Shown here one piece after another: positions 1 through 10,621 of a stretch of DNA of 64,000 nt (its first letter is position 1; every line of letters begins with the position of its first letter). The DNA comes from Margaritispora aquatica (Eukaryota > Ascomycota > Leotiomycetes > Helotiales > Discinellaceae), in contig VJWN01000014.1 in NCBI GenBank assembly GCA_007644065.1, positions 806,001 to 870,000 on the forward strand, written 5' to 3'. Under the pieces are notes generated by a model. It had not been told where the DNA came from and searched no databases. It saw only the letters and a list, made by a program, of their open reading frames with translations. The position numbers and the translations under genes are program-made.

Positions 1-959
1 TAACTAACAGCATTCCAAAGCATTATCATAAAGTTAGACTAACATGTTGATTACCAGCACCATAGTACTCTCAGTGCGAGCACAGAAGGAACCACAGTAT
101 TGGTGCCCCGTAGTTGTTCATAACCTAGAATCGTAACTATCTCGTCTCTAAATGAGGGTTATAGATGCATAGCCTATTACAAGCTGAATTTCGATTTCGA
201 AATTTCCGAGAATTGTTGCTTTCCAACTCATAAGAAGACTGAATATCTTTAAAAGAATCTACAGTACTTCTTAGATCAACACACAAAGAAACTGATGCGT
301 CTCTGGATCACTTGACATCAATGATCAATATCTGGCATGAAATTGTGAACGAAATGTGCAGCTCCCAAAATTTATCAAAGTGAGGGTGTTGGCTTTGGAT
401 ACTTCATCCTCCTATACGGGTGAACAGCCAATAGGGTGAATTTCTGAAAAAGTAAATACCCGAACCGCACGACCACCCTTTCGGCTATGATTGACTTCGT
501 GGCGCATTTGCAGCCAATTCGCGAGATCACATCCCGCCACTCCCAAATTCTCGCTGAAACACCACCTTTAGTTATATACTTCCACCAGCCAGAGCCAAGC
601 TGTGCAGTCTACTTCGTTCTGTTGCATAATAGAGTCATGAGATCGACCTTGCTAGGCGTAATGTCGGCCGAAGCATCGAGGTAATGATCGTGGCTGTCGG
701 GTGGCTGAACGCCTATTGGTGATGCCCAGAAGAGAGCTTCCGAGGTTCTTCCAAAGCACCACGATGCAATGTATACCACACTGCCGAGCACCTCACATGT
801 AATATCCACGAAGGTCGTGGAATTTTTCTTTGTCTCTCTTGTTGACTGTCTTTACAATTTCCACTTGTGTTCTTCCCTATTTCTTTCAAATTTATCAAGT
901 CATCGCGGAGAAACCAAAGCATCAGTCCTACTTCATTCACCTCAAGAATTTCATCCACC
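1..959. other. Upstream non-coding stretch
   Basis: No open frame here looks coding; the short frames overlap each other on both strands without family motifs. The last 150 bases are pyrimidine-rich and run into a strong start context for the GH32 gene, so this probably holds its promoter and 5' leader. Confidence 0.5.
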
Positions 960-2639
960 ATGGCATTCGCTCAACATCGTCCTTCATCACATTTCATACC
1001 CCCACATTCATGGTCAAATGACCCTTGCGGTGCTGTGTACATACCTGAGACGAAAGAGTATCTATTTTGTTACCAATGGAATCCAGGAACGACAGCTGGA
1101 GGGAACTGTGCTTGGGGAATGGCTAAAAGCAAGGACTTAGTTACATGGGAGGATTGTTCACCAGCTCTAAAGAATGGAGAAACATATGACCGATTTGGTG
1201 TTTTCTCGGGGTCGATCATATCTCGACTGATTGAAGGAAGAAGAGTGTTGTTTCTCTTCTACACAAGTGTTTCGGCTGTACCTATCCATTGGTCCCTGGA
1301 TTATATCAAAGGATGTGAATCTCAATCGGTTGCATTTTCGACCAATTGTGGAAAGTCCTGGCAACGATATGAAAATAACCCCCTCATGACACTACCTCCT
1401 GCGGGGCCTTCAACAACTGGCTGGCGAGATCCGTTTGTGTCGCGATGGAAAACCCTCTCTCTATTGATTGGAAATTCGCCTCTCACTGATTACATGATGA
1501 TTGCATCTGGTGAGAAGGGAAAGGGTTCGGAGCTTCATCTTTACCAGTCTCAGAATCTCCTGGATTGGGAACCGTTATCAACCATTCTCAGTGTAGAGGC
1601 CAATTCGAAAATCACACCAACCAGCGATCTCAAGTTTGGCATGAATTTTGAGTGTGCTAGCTTCTTCACTATTGGGAATAAAAACTACCTTATCGTCGGT
1701 ATCGAGGAGGATAGTAGTAGTCGTTGGCACAATGGTCATTATCTCCTTTGGCTATCGGGTGACCTGGTTATTGAAAGTGGCAAGCCGAAGTTCGTGATCA
1801 CAAGTCATGGTTTACTAGATCATGGGATAGCATATGCTGCACATGTCTTCCAAGATTCAGAAGGGAGACTGTTGCAATTGGGATGGGCTGACGAGTCGGC
1901 GAAAAGGGAAGTTGTTACTAGGCAAGGGTGGGCAGGGCTTCTACCTCATCCGAGAGAAGTCACTGAGGTTTTTAAGCCTATAAACAGGTCAATGAAGGAT
2001 CTTGACAGGTGGAATATCGACGAAACCACCGGCATGATGTCCACTCTATCAGTTCGACCAGCTCCTCAGGTGCGATCACTTCGTAGTGGTGCTAGACAGT
2101 GTTCACTAGAAAATCTCTCTACCATCCGATCGAAGAACCTCGAGTTCGAAGCGTCGTTCACGAATCCGTCTGAACAAGAGACTTTCACTTTCAACGTCCG
2201 AGAATCACCAAACTCCACTGAAGTTACGCCTATCATCTTTGATATGCAGAAATGCCAAATTATCATCAACAGGAGCCGATCTTCGCTCGAGAATCTAGGG
2301 ACAATATCAGAAGACTGTGGTCATTTTCAGCTCTTCCCCGGCGAGGATTTACATGTTCGCGTATTTGTCGACAACTCTATCATCGAGGTGTACGCCAACG
2401 ATCGGTTTGCTCTCACATCACGGATATATCCTACTTCAGAGAGCTCTCAAGGAGTATCATACGATTTTGGAGGATTTGCTGTGGAGAAAGTGAGGTTTAG
2501 GTGTTGGGATGGGCTGAAGGAAGCTTGGCCGAAACGAAATTTGGATGAAGGGATTTTGGAGTTCATGCCTGGCAGCATTGATGAGAAGGTAGGGTCCAGT
2601 GTTACGGAGTCTATAGTAGGCAATATTGTCTATGCTTGA
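960..2639 (+). CDS. GH32 fructan/sucrose hydrolase
   Basis: A single-exon, 559-residue glycoside hydrolase of family 32 (invertase, inulinase, levanase type), which releases fructose from sucrose or fructans. The ATG at 960 is chosen because it sits in CCACCATGG and is the first ATG of the frame; the frame is open further upstream but without an ATG. Visible family motifs are WSNDPCG near residue 18 (the Asp is the expected nucleophile, consensus WMNDPNG), WRDPF near residue 158 (transition-state stabiliser) and FECASFF near residue 226 (acid/base Glu of the EC motif). The C-terminal half contains the beta-sandwich with DLHVRVFVDNSIIEVY, typical of GH32. No signal peptide follows this start, so the enzyme is either cytosolic or lacks an annotated upstream exon. 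Substrate cannot be told from sequence alone. Confidence 0.9.
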   Translation: MAFAQHRPSSHFIPPHSWSNDPCGAVYIPETKEYLFCYQWNPGTTAGGNCAWGMAKSKDLVTWEDCSPALKNGETYDRFGVFSGSIISRLIEGRRVLFLFYTSVSAVPIHWSLDYIKGCESQSVAFSTNCGKSWQRYENNPLMTLPPAGPSTTGWRDPFVSRWKTLSLLIGNSPLTDYMMIASGEKGKGSELHLYQSQNLLDWEPLSTILSVEANSKITPTSDLKFGMNFECASFFTIGNKNYLIVGIEEDSSSRWHNGHYLLWLSGDLVIESGKPKFVITSHGLLDHGIAYAAHVFQDSEGRLLQLGWADESAKREVVTRQGWAGLLPHPREVTEVFKPINRSMKDLDRWNIDETTGMMSTLSVRPAPQVRSLRSGARQCSLENLSTIRSKNLEFEASFTNPSEQETFTFNVRESPNSTEVTPIIFDMQKCQIIINRSRSSLENLGTISEDCGHFQLFPGEDLHVRVFVDNSIIEVYANDRFALTSRIYPTSESSQGVSYDFGGFAVEKVRFRCWDGLKEAWPKRNLDEGILEFMPGSIDEKVGSSVTESIVGNIVYA

Positions 2640-3925
2640 AGTGTGCTGTTGAGTCTGGCGTATGGAGTTCGTGCGAGCATTGTGGTGTGCCAGGGTGGTT
2701 ATTTAGATAAATTGCTAGTCTTTAGGTGCAGACTTAGAATAGATCAGAGGACTTTAGTAATGAGATCATTGTCGTTGTTTCAGATTACAATACCTAGTAA
2801 GAGCCACAGCGTCCTTTTGTGTCATATGACGGACAACCTACCTACCTTAACCGAGAGGATAATGTCAGATTTTCCGTGGGAAGTGACATAAAATAAAACC
2901 TGTCTGATTTGATTGCGTTAATGTTAAAGGGAGTCTTGGTGTTAGACAAACAGTAAATAGGACGAGCTTGACTGAATATGTGATCACGCTTGGCGGCTCT
3001 ACAAACCTGCAGGTTCATCAAGTCATGACATTCTAGGAGTCTTGCAATGAGCCCTATCGTGATTTAAAAATACAAAACTAGAAGTAAATCGAGCAAGATT
3101 TGGGAAGATATTCAGTGTCGCGTTGGCAGTGCGCCAAGTGAGCTAGTAACATACCATAAAGAATAGAATGGCCATCCTAGATCAGCACGATCCTCCCAGA
3201 CTGCCGAGTCTTCGTTTCCAATAGCATCACCTAACGAGGTACGAATGCGAATCAAAAGCTCGAACAAAGATAGAAACAAGTATAGCATCCTTACCACAGT
3301 AGCAGTGGTAGTTGTTCCCCTTAGCTGTGGCTGGATCAAATCTTCTTTCGCAATTCAAGTATTTGGGCAAATGCGCTTCGACTTCATCCTTAGCTTTCCC
3401 TTGGAAAGCGTTTATGGGAGACTTTGACGCAAGCCTTAAGGGGCATTCGAGGCCAATAACAAGCCTCGCTTAACTTTTCAAGTGAGCTCGTGAGCTTGCA
3501 CTTACGACCACAGACAGAGCAGAATTGGGCCATCTCTACACTGTAAGTTTTCCTCAAGAATCAAAAGAAGTCTTTGAGAATATGAGATCTTGAATTTAAG
3601 ATTAGGATCCAAGATCTAAGATCTAGGTTCTTAAAACTAGTGTTATTAACCCTGGTTTTCTTAAGTTAGTACCCATTTCTATTCTAATACAATATGCTAC
3701 TGGCAAGTAGCAAGATGAAACTTGGTAGGATCCTGCGAAGGCGATATTCCCCACACTTTACCGGATAGAGCCTACACTTTATTTTGCCGTTGCAAGGGCT
3801 TACAGAATCCTCCAGACATCATACCATGAAGGATTAAGATTACAGAAAACGCGAGGTTCACGTAAAGGGCGAGGTGAAGTCGTCATTAAAAGCATTCATT
3901 CCAAATGTCCCGGCTCTTGTCAAGT
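2640..3925. other. Intergenic, convergent 3' ends
   Basis: This lies between the 3' ends of the GH32 gene (+) and the STAND-N gene (-). Short frames show no recognisable protein. The part near 3590-3680 is AT-rich and contains a direct repeat of AAGATCT (around 3609-3622). Nothing else is supported. Confidence 0.4.
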
Positions 3926-5279
3926 CTACTTCTTTCCATCTTCACCCTCCGTCTTACGTTTTCTCACTTCGTTAGAAGAGGGCTTATTGTATGTCGTGCC
4001 TGAGTTTGCTCCATTCCCATTCTCTTTCATTTGATTTGACTTCGTACTGGACGAGGCCGCCTGTGGAGCTTCGACCTGTGGCGGCAACATAGTCACTCCA
4101 GGCTGTTGCGTGTACCCGAGATTGCTACCTACAGCACCGAAGCGGCTACCATAGCGATCTTTAGAGATTTGCTTCAGCTCATCCCCCTTCGCTGAGCCCA
4201 CAAACTGCATCGATCGTGTCTTGGCCTTCACCTTGCCGACGTTAAAGAGATCCGCGAAGCTGGTCACAACAAATTGATCGCAGTCGTCTTCGGCGATTAC
4301 CTCCCCGAAGATATGAATCTTTTGACTCGAGACTTGGCTGGAAGCCTCTTTGCACAGCTCCAAGCATTCTTTCGCATAGCTCATCTCTTGCTGAAGCAAT
4401 AGTGTCTCGGGTCCGGGGGCAGGCTTTGTGCCGAAATTCGTGGAATTCAGGTGTTCTTGTATCCGCAGGATCGTTGCTGCCAGATTTTCCTTGCTGTCGC
4501 TCAATGATTTCTCTGTTAACAGCTGAGCTTTAAATTGGCTCAACATATGACTGGTCCCCTCTTGCAGTGTTTCTCTCTGTAGCGTGGGCTGCTTATCTTC
4601 GAGAGACTGGATGAAGGCTTCCGCACGTTTACAGATCTGAAGACACTGTTCTGTCACGGCTTTTTCGTCCTGAAGGTCGATACTTGAATCCTCTAACAGA
4701 GTCCGCTGGTATGTGATAGGGCTGCTTAATTTGTCTTCGATCCGTTGAAGGTGGATATTAAGGTCGTAAGATGTATCCTTGACCAATTCGCCGAATTCCG
4801 TGATAACATTTTGAGTAAGTTTGGCATTATGCCTAGGAGACACTTAGTAAATAAGCTTAAGTACGTAGGAATACTTACATTGTTATAAGCCCTAATCCAA
4901 TCGTGATCGTCGCCTTATAACCCGCCAAAGTCTCGATGAAATCGTTGATGTTGCCTCTCATAAATTCCATTTTTCTCCAATCTTTTAAACCCAGCTTTGA
5001 TTTATCGCCAAATTGTCTCATAGCCGCTTCAAACTCGCGAGTTACTTGGGCACACCGATCAACAGGGCCTCTCAACAAGGCCCAAACCAGCGTGTCCTCA
5101 TCAGTAGCCTCTTGCAGAGACGTCAAGATATTGAGAAGATCCTCGAGATCAAGATTTAGCTTCTTTAGCAATTTATCACGGCCCTTATATCGTTCTACTG
5201 TTTCGTTGAGCGTTTTCACTGTCGCGATTGCCGCCGTGAGGATAGCCAATACTGACGCAGTGACACTTAAGGGGTCCAT
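3926..5279 (-). CDS. Helo-like/STAND N-terminal domain protein
   Basis: Two exons, 5279-4879 and 4832-3926, joined over a 46-bp intron (GTAAGT donor, TACTAAG branch region, CCTAG acceptor) with matching phase; about 435 residues. The start MDPLSVTASVLAIL followed by a predicted helical bundle is the signature of the fungal Helo-like N-terminal domain (azaphilone cluster protein L N-terminus), which often heads NLR-like STAND proteins. The rest is Glu/Gln/Ser-rich with helical, probably coiled-coil stretches, and ends in a basic tail RKRKTEGEDGKK. No NACHT or NB-ARC P-loop and no ankyrin or WD repeats follow, so this is an effector-type domain without the nucleotide-binding engine. Function is unknown; a role in recognition or regulated cell death is inferred only from the domain. 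Confidence 0.8.
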
Positions 5280-5290
5280 TGTTGAGATAA

Positions 5291-5746
5291 TTAAAAAATC
5301 GAGATTCTGGGATAATAGTTTGGGGAATGTTTTTCTGGAAGTGCGAGACTATCCGAGTTGGAGATATTGCGTACGATTATAAGGCGAGGAAGGCTTACTT
5401 TAACCGCCAGCGGAGCCACTGGCGCTACCAATAGTGCCAATAGTGTGAAGCCTGTAAACGCCATTCGCTCAACTGCACTTTGGAACCCTACCATTCTAGT
5501 CCAGTCACCATTTTCCAGGGCAACGCCGAGTAGAAGATGAAGACAACTTTGGGCGCATAAATCTAGTGTCAACAGAAAAGCTCGGAGCTTGGTGATGAGG
5601 GAAGGATAGTTTTGTCTCACGTGATCATTTATGAGAGCTACCCATGGTCTTGGCCTTATACTTTGAGTGGTATATTTGTGAACCATGATTCTCGGTTCAT
5701 GAATCAATTGGTTGGAAATTGGAGATTCGCTATCAGCATTCATCAT
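5291..5746 (-). CDS. Hypothetical ORF upstream of STAND-N gene
   Basis: An ATG-initiated frame of up to 151 codons directly upstream of, and on the same strand as, the STAND-N gene. It contains a hydrophobic segment, roughly residues 96-115, with AFTGFTLLALLVAPVAPLAV. A GTAAGC donor follows at about 5398, so the true product may be shorter or the frame may be 5' leader of the neighbouring gene. I do not recognise it, and coding status is weak. Confidence 0.25.
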   Translation of the reverse strand: MMNADSESPISNQLIHEPRIMVHKYTTQSIRPRPWVALINDHVRQNYPSLITKLRAFLLTLDLCAQSCLHLLLGVALENGDWTRMVGFQSAVERMAFTGFTLLALLVAPVAPLAVKVSLPRLIIVRNISNSDSLALPEKHSPNYYPRISIF

Positions 5747-6673
5747 ATCCGTCCTGATATCCGAGCTATTAATGTTGCGACCTAAGACGTGAATAAGCCC
5801 AATCAGAGTTTCTCAGGAGTAATCATTAGGTCTCACTTCAAGCTCCTACCTTAGGCCCTAAGACACAAGTACTGAGGGATGATTGGGGTTGAATCACGTG
5901 AGGAAGTAGTAGGTGAAATAAGGTCGATAGGATTGAAGAGTCTGAAGAGCTTCTGCAGCAGTAGAAAGCTTCTATATATACACCTAAGTCAGCGCCTATG
6001 AGGAATGATCTTATATAATATGGAATGTAGTAAGATTAAAGAGAGAATCATAATAACCGAATATCATGCAGAAAAGCACGTGATATCCAACTGACAAGTA
6101 CTGGCTGAGATGAAACTCCTAAAGGGCTATAAACTAATGAGAAGCAATGAATCTCGTCTACCCTCCACTTTATCAATCACAAGCACCATATAAATATATG
6201 TTGTGATGTTGTATGTTTTTGGCTTGCCTATTTTGCTCCTCGGTATGGCTCGATGCCATCCGCTCAACACAAAGAGAACATCTTCAATTGGAAGTTTTTG
6301 ATTTTTTGATTTCGAGGCTAAACCCAGCAGCCTGGCATAAGCATTCATGATTCACGAGGCACCTATGCTTTCTATTAGACCGGTTGTCTTACATACATGC
6401 TAAGCCGCATAACTCATAAGTCGTACTCTAAGTATTATAGGCTTTAACTTTGGCGGAGATATATAGATAACTACAAGAGACAAGAGTGAGAAGCTATTGA
6501 GATGCCATATCTGTTGGCTTCTTGAGATACCGTCAATGCTTTCTTTACTGTGGGGTTTATCGTTTGCTACCGATCGACTTAGCTGGATGATGTGGAAACC
6601 TACTATACTTTGGAGACGAAACTCGACACGAATCTCAGGAAGTTTTAGGATCTCATTTGCCTTTGTTCTCTGC
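5747..6673. other. Intergenic
   Basis: AT-rich spacer of about 930 bp. Short frames on both strands lack motifs and consistent splice sites. Nothing is supported here. Confidence 0.4.
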
Positions 6674-7307
6674 CTAATCTTCCAATACCAGGTACTTGGC
6701 CTCATTCGGCATTGTCTCAAATCTCGGCAATCCATCATCTGGCAAGCTATACCACTCCACCTTATCCCTCACATAAAGATGCTTCTTTTTCAAGCCCTCA
6801 ACCAAACCCTTCCCATCCACTCCTTCATCTTCATCCACACTTGCAATCGTCAGGTATATCGTCTCCGGCGTAGCCATGTACCGCATCGTCAACGTCGACC
6901 CGCATGCGGAACAAAAGCCCCTCTCGGCATTCTTCGACAGAGCCATCAATGTTAATGTCGATGGCGATGAGGTAGTAGAACCGGTGCCCGAGGTAAATGG
7001 AGATGCAGAGAAAAAGACAGAGGATGAAGGCAGGTCCATGAATGCGATAAATGCACCACCGGATAGCTTCCGACAGATACCGCAGTAGCAGAAGCTTCCT
7101 CGGGTTGGAGTAGCAGAAGACGACCACTTCACGGAGCCGCATGCACAACTCCCGGATATCTTTGTTTTATTGGAAGTGAATGAAATGCCTTGATTGGAAA
7201 GAGGCTCTGTGACTTCGATACCCTGTTACACATGCTCAGTTGGCTTACTTTGATTTTGGAAGACAGAGACTGACCCCTCTTCTTATTGTCTCGTTGTCTG
7301 TTTCCAT
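6674..7307 (-). CDS. GFA/CENP-V family zinc-binding protein
   Basis: Two exons, 7307-7275 and 7222-6674, give 193 residues. The main exon has no upstream ATG in frame, so a short first exon is needed: METDNETIRRG, a GTCAGT donor, a 52-bp intron and TAACAG acceptor, in phase. The family signature is clear: SCACGSVKW (CxCG) near residue 33, FCYCGICRK (CxxC) about 20 residues later, and FCSACGSTL further on, the cysteines that bind zinc in glutathione-dependent formaldehyde-activating (Gfa)-like proteins. The family is named for one enzyme, but most fungal members have no proven substrate, so only a zinc-dependent small-molecule role can be proposed. The main exon is certain; the first exon is inferred. 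Confidence 0.8.
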
Positions 7308-7706
7308 ACTAACTAGGGCTCAAGCGAGGTTAAAAATGATTCCTAAGCTGAAGTTTCTTTGGTAAGTGTCTCAAATGAGTCTTCTGAGCGTAGAAGTAGT
7401 CCGGTAACCACGTCTACATATGAACACTTGTAACTATTTATTAACTAATCGACTACCCCGCTAGATCCCTACAAGTACCCCGCCTTGCCAAGCAAGGAAC
7501 AGTCCGAGATGACGTATGCTGCTGATTATAGGATATAACTTTACACATGACATCTACATGGTATAACTGTCGAACAGTAATAATTTTATGATTATAGCAA
7601 GAAGTGCCTAAGCTAGTCACATGTGACAGGGTGAAGAGAATTATTATCAATTGAACGCGGATTCCTAGGATATATTCAATAGCTTAAGCGACCACCTACA
7701 ATAACC
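7308..7706. other. Intergenic, 400 bp
   Basis: Spacer between the HET gene's 3' end and the GFA gene's start on the same strand. It should contain the GFA promoter. No motif stands out. Confidence 0.35.
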
Positions 7707-9446
7707 TCAATAAGTTAGAAGACTTAAAGCCTGGATACTTAAGTGCATCATCATTGTACTATAACGATTATATGGCTCAAGCAATGGGAGATACATTGGG
7801 CCCAGATCCACCGAATTTTCAGTTGAAAGATTTGCCCTGCCAATAACACGATGCACAGCATTCTCAGGTCCACCACTTATATCTTCAGTCCGAAGCACTG
7901 CAACAATATCTGTTTTCCAGAACCTGCAAAGCTCGTCACCGCACTGTGCTCCAGCAGGAGCAAGGCCAATAAAGTTTCTAGATCCTAGGAACAGGCGCGG
8001 TTTAGTGTTCAGGAATGCCGCGTTCGAAATGCATGGGTTCGTGTTTATCAGGTTCGCTTTCGGATAGTTGTCAAAGTTCTCCTTCAGCCACAGTCTCTCG
8101 TCGTCCTCCCAGCTGAACCAGTCATAAAAGGCACATGAGAGTGTTGTTTGGGGGTTGATCGGAATGGCTTTGAGATCTTCAACATCCTTGCCAAGGAGGT
8201 ACACACCGAATGCCTCGTTTATTTTTCTTAAAACCTTAGCTTCCTCGAGCCCAAAGTGTGACCCGAAAACCGATTGCCACGATATTGTTGCTTTGGGATC
8301 ACTAAGCCATTCGTCGTAGGTTGGTCCTAAATGAACAATACGTCCTATGACAGCCCCTCGAGCGTGGAACAGGGAGTCGTTTAAATTCACGGGTGTAACT
8401 GTATTTTTGAGGCTTGGAAGATTTCGATGAAGTACTTGGCTAAATTGTACCAGACGCATAGATCGATCGAAGTTGCGTAGGCTTGCAATATTGGATACCC
8501 ATCGGGAATCCACGAAGGCAATGACGTTGGCATAAAGCTGGAATAAAGGTGTAGTATAGTCAACGATAATACTGCTATCTTGGCAATCATGAGCAAGCCC
8601 AAGCAATCCGTAAATTTTGTCCCTCGGCTCCTTGCACCTCGCGCGCACGAATGTTTCCAGCAAGGCTGATAGTTGAGCTGGAGTTCCATTTCGCCCCTTT
8701 CGTGTCTTGTCGAGGTTATCAATTAGACTCCATTGCTGTGGTGTTCCCAATTGGACGCCTTCGTTCTCGTGATGTCGGTTATGACGAAGGCCATCAATGA
8801 AGATGGCCCACGGAATTGCATAACGACCAATAATTACCTTGAGATTTGTGGAAAGCCCAATCTCCTGTATGATCCAAAGTCTCGTCCAGTATTCATTTTC
8901 ATAGATTTCTACAATGATTGCTGAGTTTAACCAGTGAGTGGACATATTATGCGGGACATTCTCAATCCGGAGCCATATGAGCACACAGCTTGCTCTCGAA
9001 TAGACATGATCCATGATCGAAACTTGTGAACTTCGCTCGTTATCATCCTTTTGGTTGATACAGATCGCATCAACCCATAGCATCCCGGAATTTAGCTCCT
9101 CTCTGACCTCGACTAATGCATCATGAAGATTCTCGCCTACTTCGAACACATGACCATTTAGTAGAATTGGTGCCGATTTATTTGATGTTCCCCACATATA
9201 AGACAAGGCTCTATACGATGGCTTTTCTTGAAACGTAGCATGTATAATTTTGCAACTGAGAAGAGAGTTGTGGCATTCTTGCATAGGTTCTAGGACCAGG
9301 AGTCGGATGCTTGCAGCGTGTTTGTCAAGCGGCTCATATTGAAATGTACTCTGATTTTCCTCTGGTGGTATCTCCTCAGAGATTGGTGGGAACTCTGAGT
9401 CACTAATGAGTGAAGGCCCTGCAGGTGAAGCTGGTCCCAAAGTCAT
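7707..9446 (-). CDS. HET domain protein
   Basis: A single-exon, 579-residue protein with a heterokaryon incompatibility (HET) domain. The three family blocks are present: YRALSYMWG near residue 78, LWVDAICINQKDDNERSSQV near residue 123, and MDHVYSRASCVLIWL about 20 residues later. A second conserved region, CKEPRDKIYGLLGLAHD near residue 272, is also typical, as is the C-terminal GDELCRF block. HET proteins act in fungal self/non-self recognition and programmed cell death, usually as an effector domain. The ATG at 9446 is the first in frame. It is divergent from the small basic gene at 9995, with a 26-bp palindrome in the shared promoter. Confidence 0.93.
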   Translation of the reverse strand: MTLGPASPAGPSLISDSEFPPISEEIPPEENQSTFQYEPLDKHAASIRLLVLEPMQECHNSLLSCKIIHATFQEKPSYRALSYMWGTSNKSAPILLNGHVFEVGENLHDALVEVREELNSGMLWVDAICINQKDDNERSSQVSIMDHVYSRASCVLIWLRIENVPHNMSTHWLNSAIIVEIYENEYWTRLWIIQEIGLSTNLKVIIGRYAIPWAIFIDGLRHNRHHENEGVQLGTPQQWSLIDNLDKTRKGRNGTPAQLSALLETFVRARCKEPRDKIYGLLGLAHDCQDSSIIVDYTTPLFQLYANVIAFVDSRWVSNIASLRNFDRSMRLVQFSQVLHRNLPSLKNTVTPVNLNDSLFHARGAVIGRIVHLGPTYDEWLSDPKATISWQSVFGSHFGLEEAKVLRKINEAFGVYLLGKDVEDLKAIPINPQTTLSCAFYDWFSWEDDERLWLKENFDNYPKANLINTNPCISNAAFLNTKPRLFLGSRNFIGLAPAGAQCGDELCRFWKTDIVAVLRTEDISGGPENAVHRVIGRANLSTENSVDLGPMYLPLLEPYNRYSTMMMHLSIQALSLLTY

Positions 9447-9994
9447 TGTAACTGACTGTGCAAATACAGTAGAGGAAGTACTAGGAAAAAGGATGTCGTT
9501 TCAAGCCTGAAATTCTCTTCAAGGTTGAAATTCTGACGTAAATCTACCGCAAAGAAAAATCCAAACATGGTAAGTAGTTAGTAAGGTAGGTACTTATCCA
9601 CTGCCAATTTTGGAGGTGACGTTGGATGAAGTGCCACGATCCTAGTTCGTCGAGCTGCATATCGAATCTCGTGACTAGCATGAGCATTGCTTGAAAGTGC
9701 CTCTGAAGTGGGTTTCACGATGGCAACAAATGCTCTGACAAGTGTCAATTCACGAGCGCTTAAAACACCTCAGGCTGACTGCCTCTAAGATAAGCACAGC
9801 CGAATTAAATCATGTGATTCTCGGTGAGCTTCAGCTCACCGAGATAATCGAACTCAAACCTGTTTCCCCCTCCATCTCATAAACACAACCTCCCCCAAAA
9901 CCTCACCATGCTGCTTAAACAAAAATACGTGTCACTAAGTACTCTTTCAAACCCCCAACACAGCATCACAAAATCATATTTCATTATATCTCTA
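9447..9994. promoter_or_regulatory. Divergent promoter, HET / zinc-cluster-like gene
   Basis: A 550-bp region between two divergent genes. It contains a palindrome at 9819-9844 and ends in a C/T-rich leader (ccccctccatctc, cctcccccaaaacctcacc). No TATA box is obvious. Confidence 0.5.
9819..9844. repeat. 26-bp palindrome
   Basis: Two perfect 12-bp arms, TCTCGGTGAGCT and AGCTCACCGAGA, separated by TC. It could be a binding site for a dimeric factor or form a hairpin. It lies 370 bp upstream of the HET start and 151 bp upstream of the preferred start of the small basic gene. Confidence 0.85.
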
Positions 9995-10621
9995 ATGGAC
10001 AACAAACGCCTCAAAGCTCTGGAACCATTCCCAAGCTTCGTCATCACCAGACGAGCAGACCTATCTCTACAATTCAACCCACCGATTGGATCACTCGACC
10101 TCGCCAACGCCCTCGCGTTCCGGTACCCACTAGAGCTCGATCTTGAGAGCCAGATACGTCGGGCGCTGCTGGATCACTGGACCGTGGAACAAGAGCATAG
10201 CAAGGCCGGGATTCCAAGCCAGCAAGTGCAAACCTGCCAACCGGCCGCGAAAGCAAAGCAGGCCAGACCAGCAACCCAGAAGCGCAAGAGATCGAAATTC
10301 GACGAAACAAAACGCACCAAGGTAGCCGCAGTTCGCAAGCGAGGAGCGTGCGATTTCCATCGCAAGAAGAAAATCGAGGTACGCTTCAAATATCAAAGAG
10401 AGAACTAACAGGAAACTCACTCGAGCAAAAAGTGCACCTGTCTCGAATCCCAAGCAACGTCCATTAAACCACCAACATCAGAATCGCCAGCCGGCAATTC
10501 ATCGGGTACTTTTGATTTCACCACATGGCTCTCCGATCCATCTACCCAGCACAATGACACCAACAACCTGAACGACTTCGATTTCGACTCCTGGTGTCTC
10601 TTTGAGGATCATGTGATCTGA
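9995..10621 (+). CDS. Small basic protein, zinc-cluster-like motif
   Basis: Two exons, 9995-10378 and 10433-10621, joined over a 54-bp intron (GTACGC donor, CTAACA branch region, AAAAG acceptor); 190 residues. A second possible ATG at 9908, in a better context (CACCATG), would add 29 residues. The middle is rich in Lys, Arg and Gln (TQKRKRSKFDETKRTK). Across the splice junction it has KRGACDFHRKKKIE then CTCLES, which looks like a degenerate Zn2Cys6 cluster in which a Cys is replaced by His and the last cysteines are CxC. The C-terminus is acidic and aromatic (DFDFDSWCLFED), like an activation domain. A nuclear DNA-binding or regulatory role is an inference; I cannot name the family. Confidence 0.7.

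Noticed and set aside
867..959. N-terminal extension of GH32
   Set aside because: It starts at GTG, and the sequence is not a signal peptide; the ATG at 960 has a far better context.
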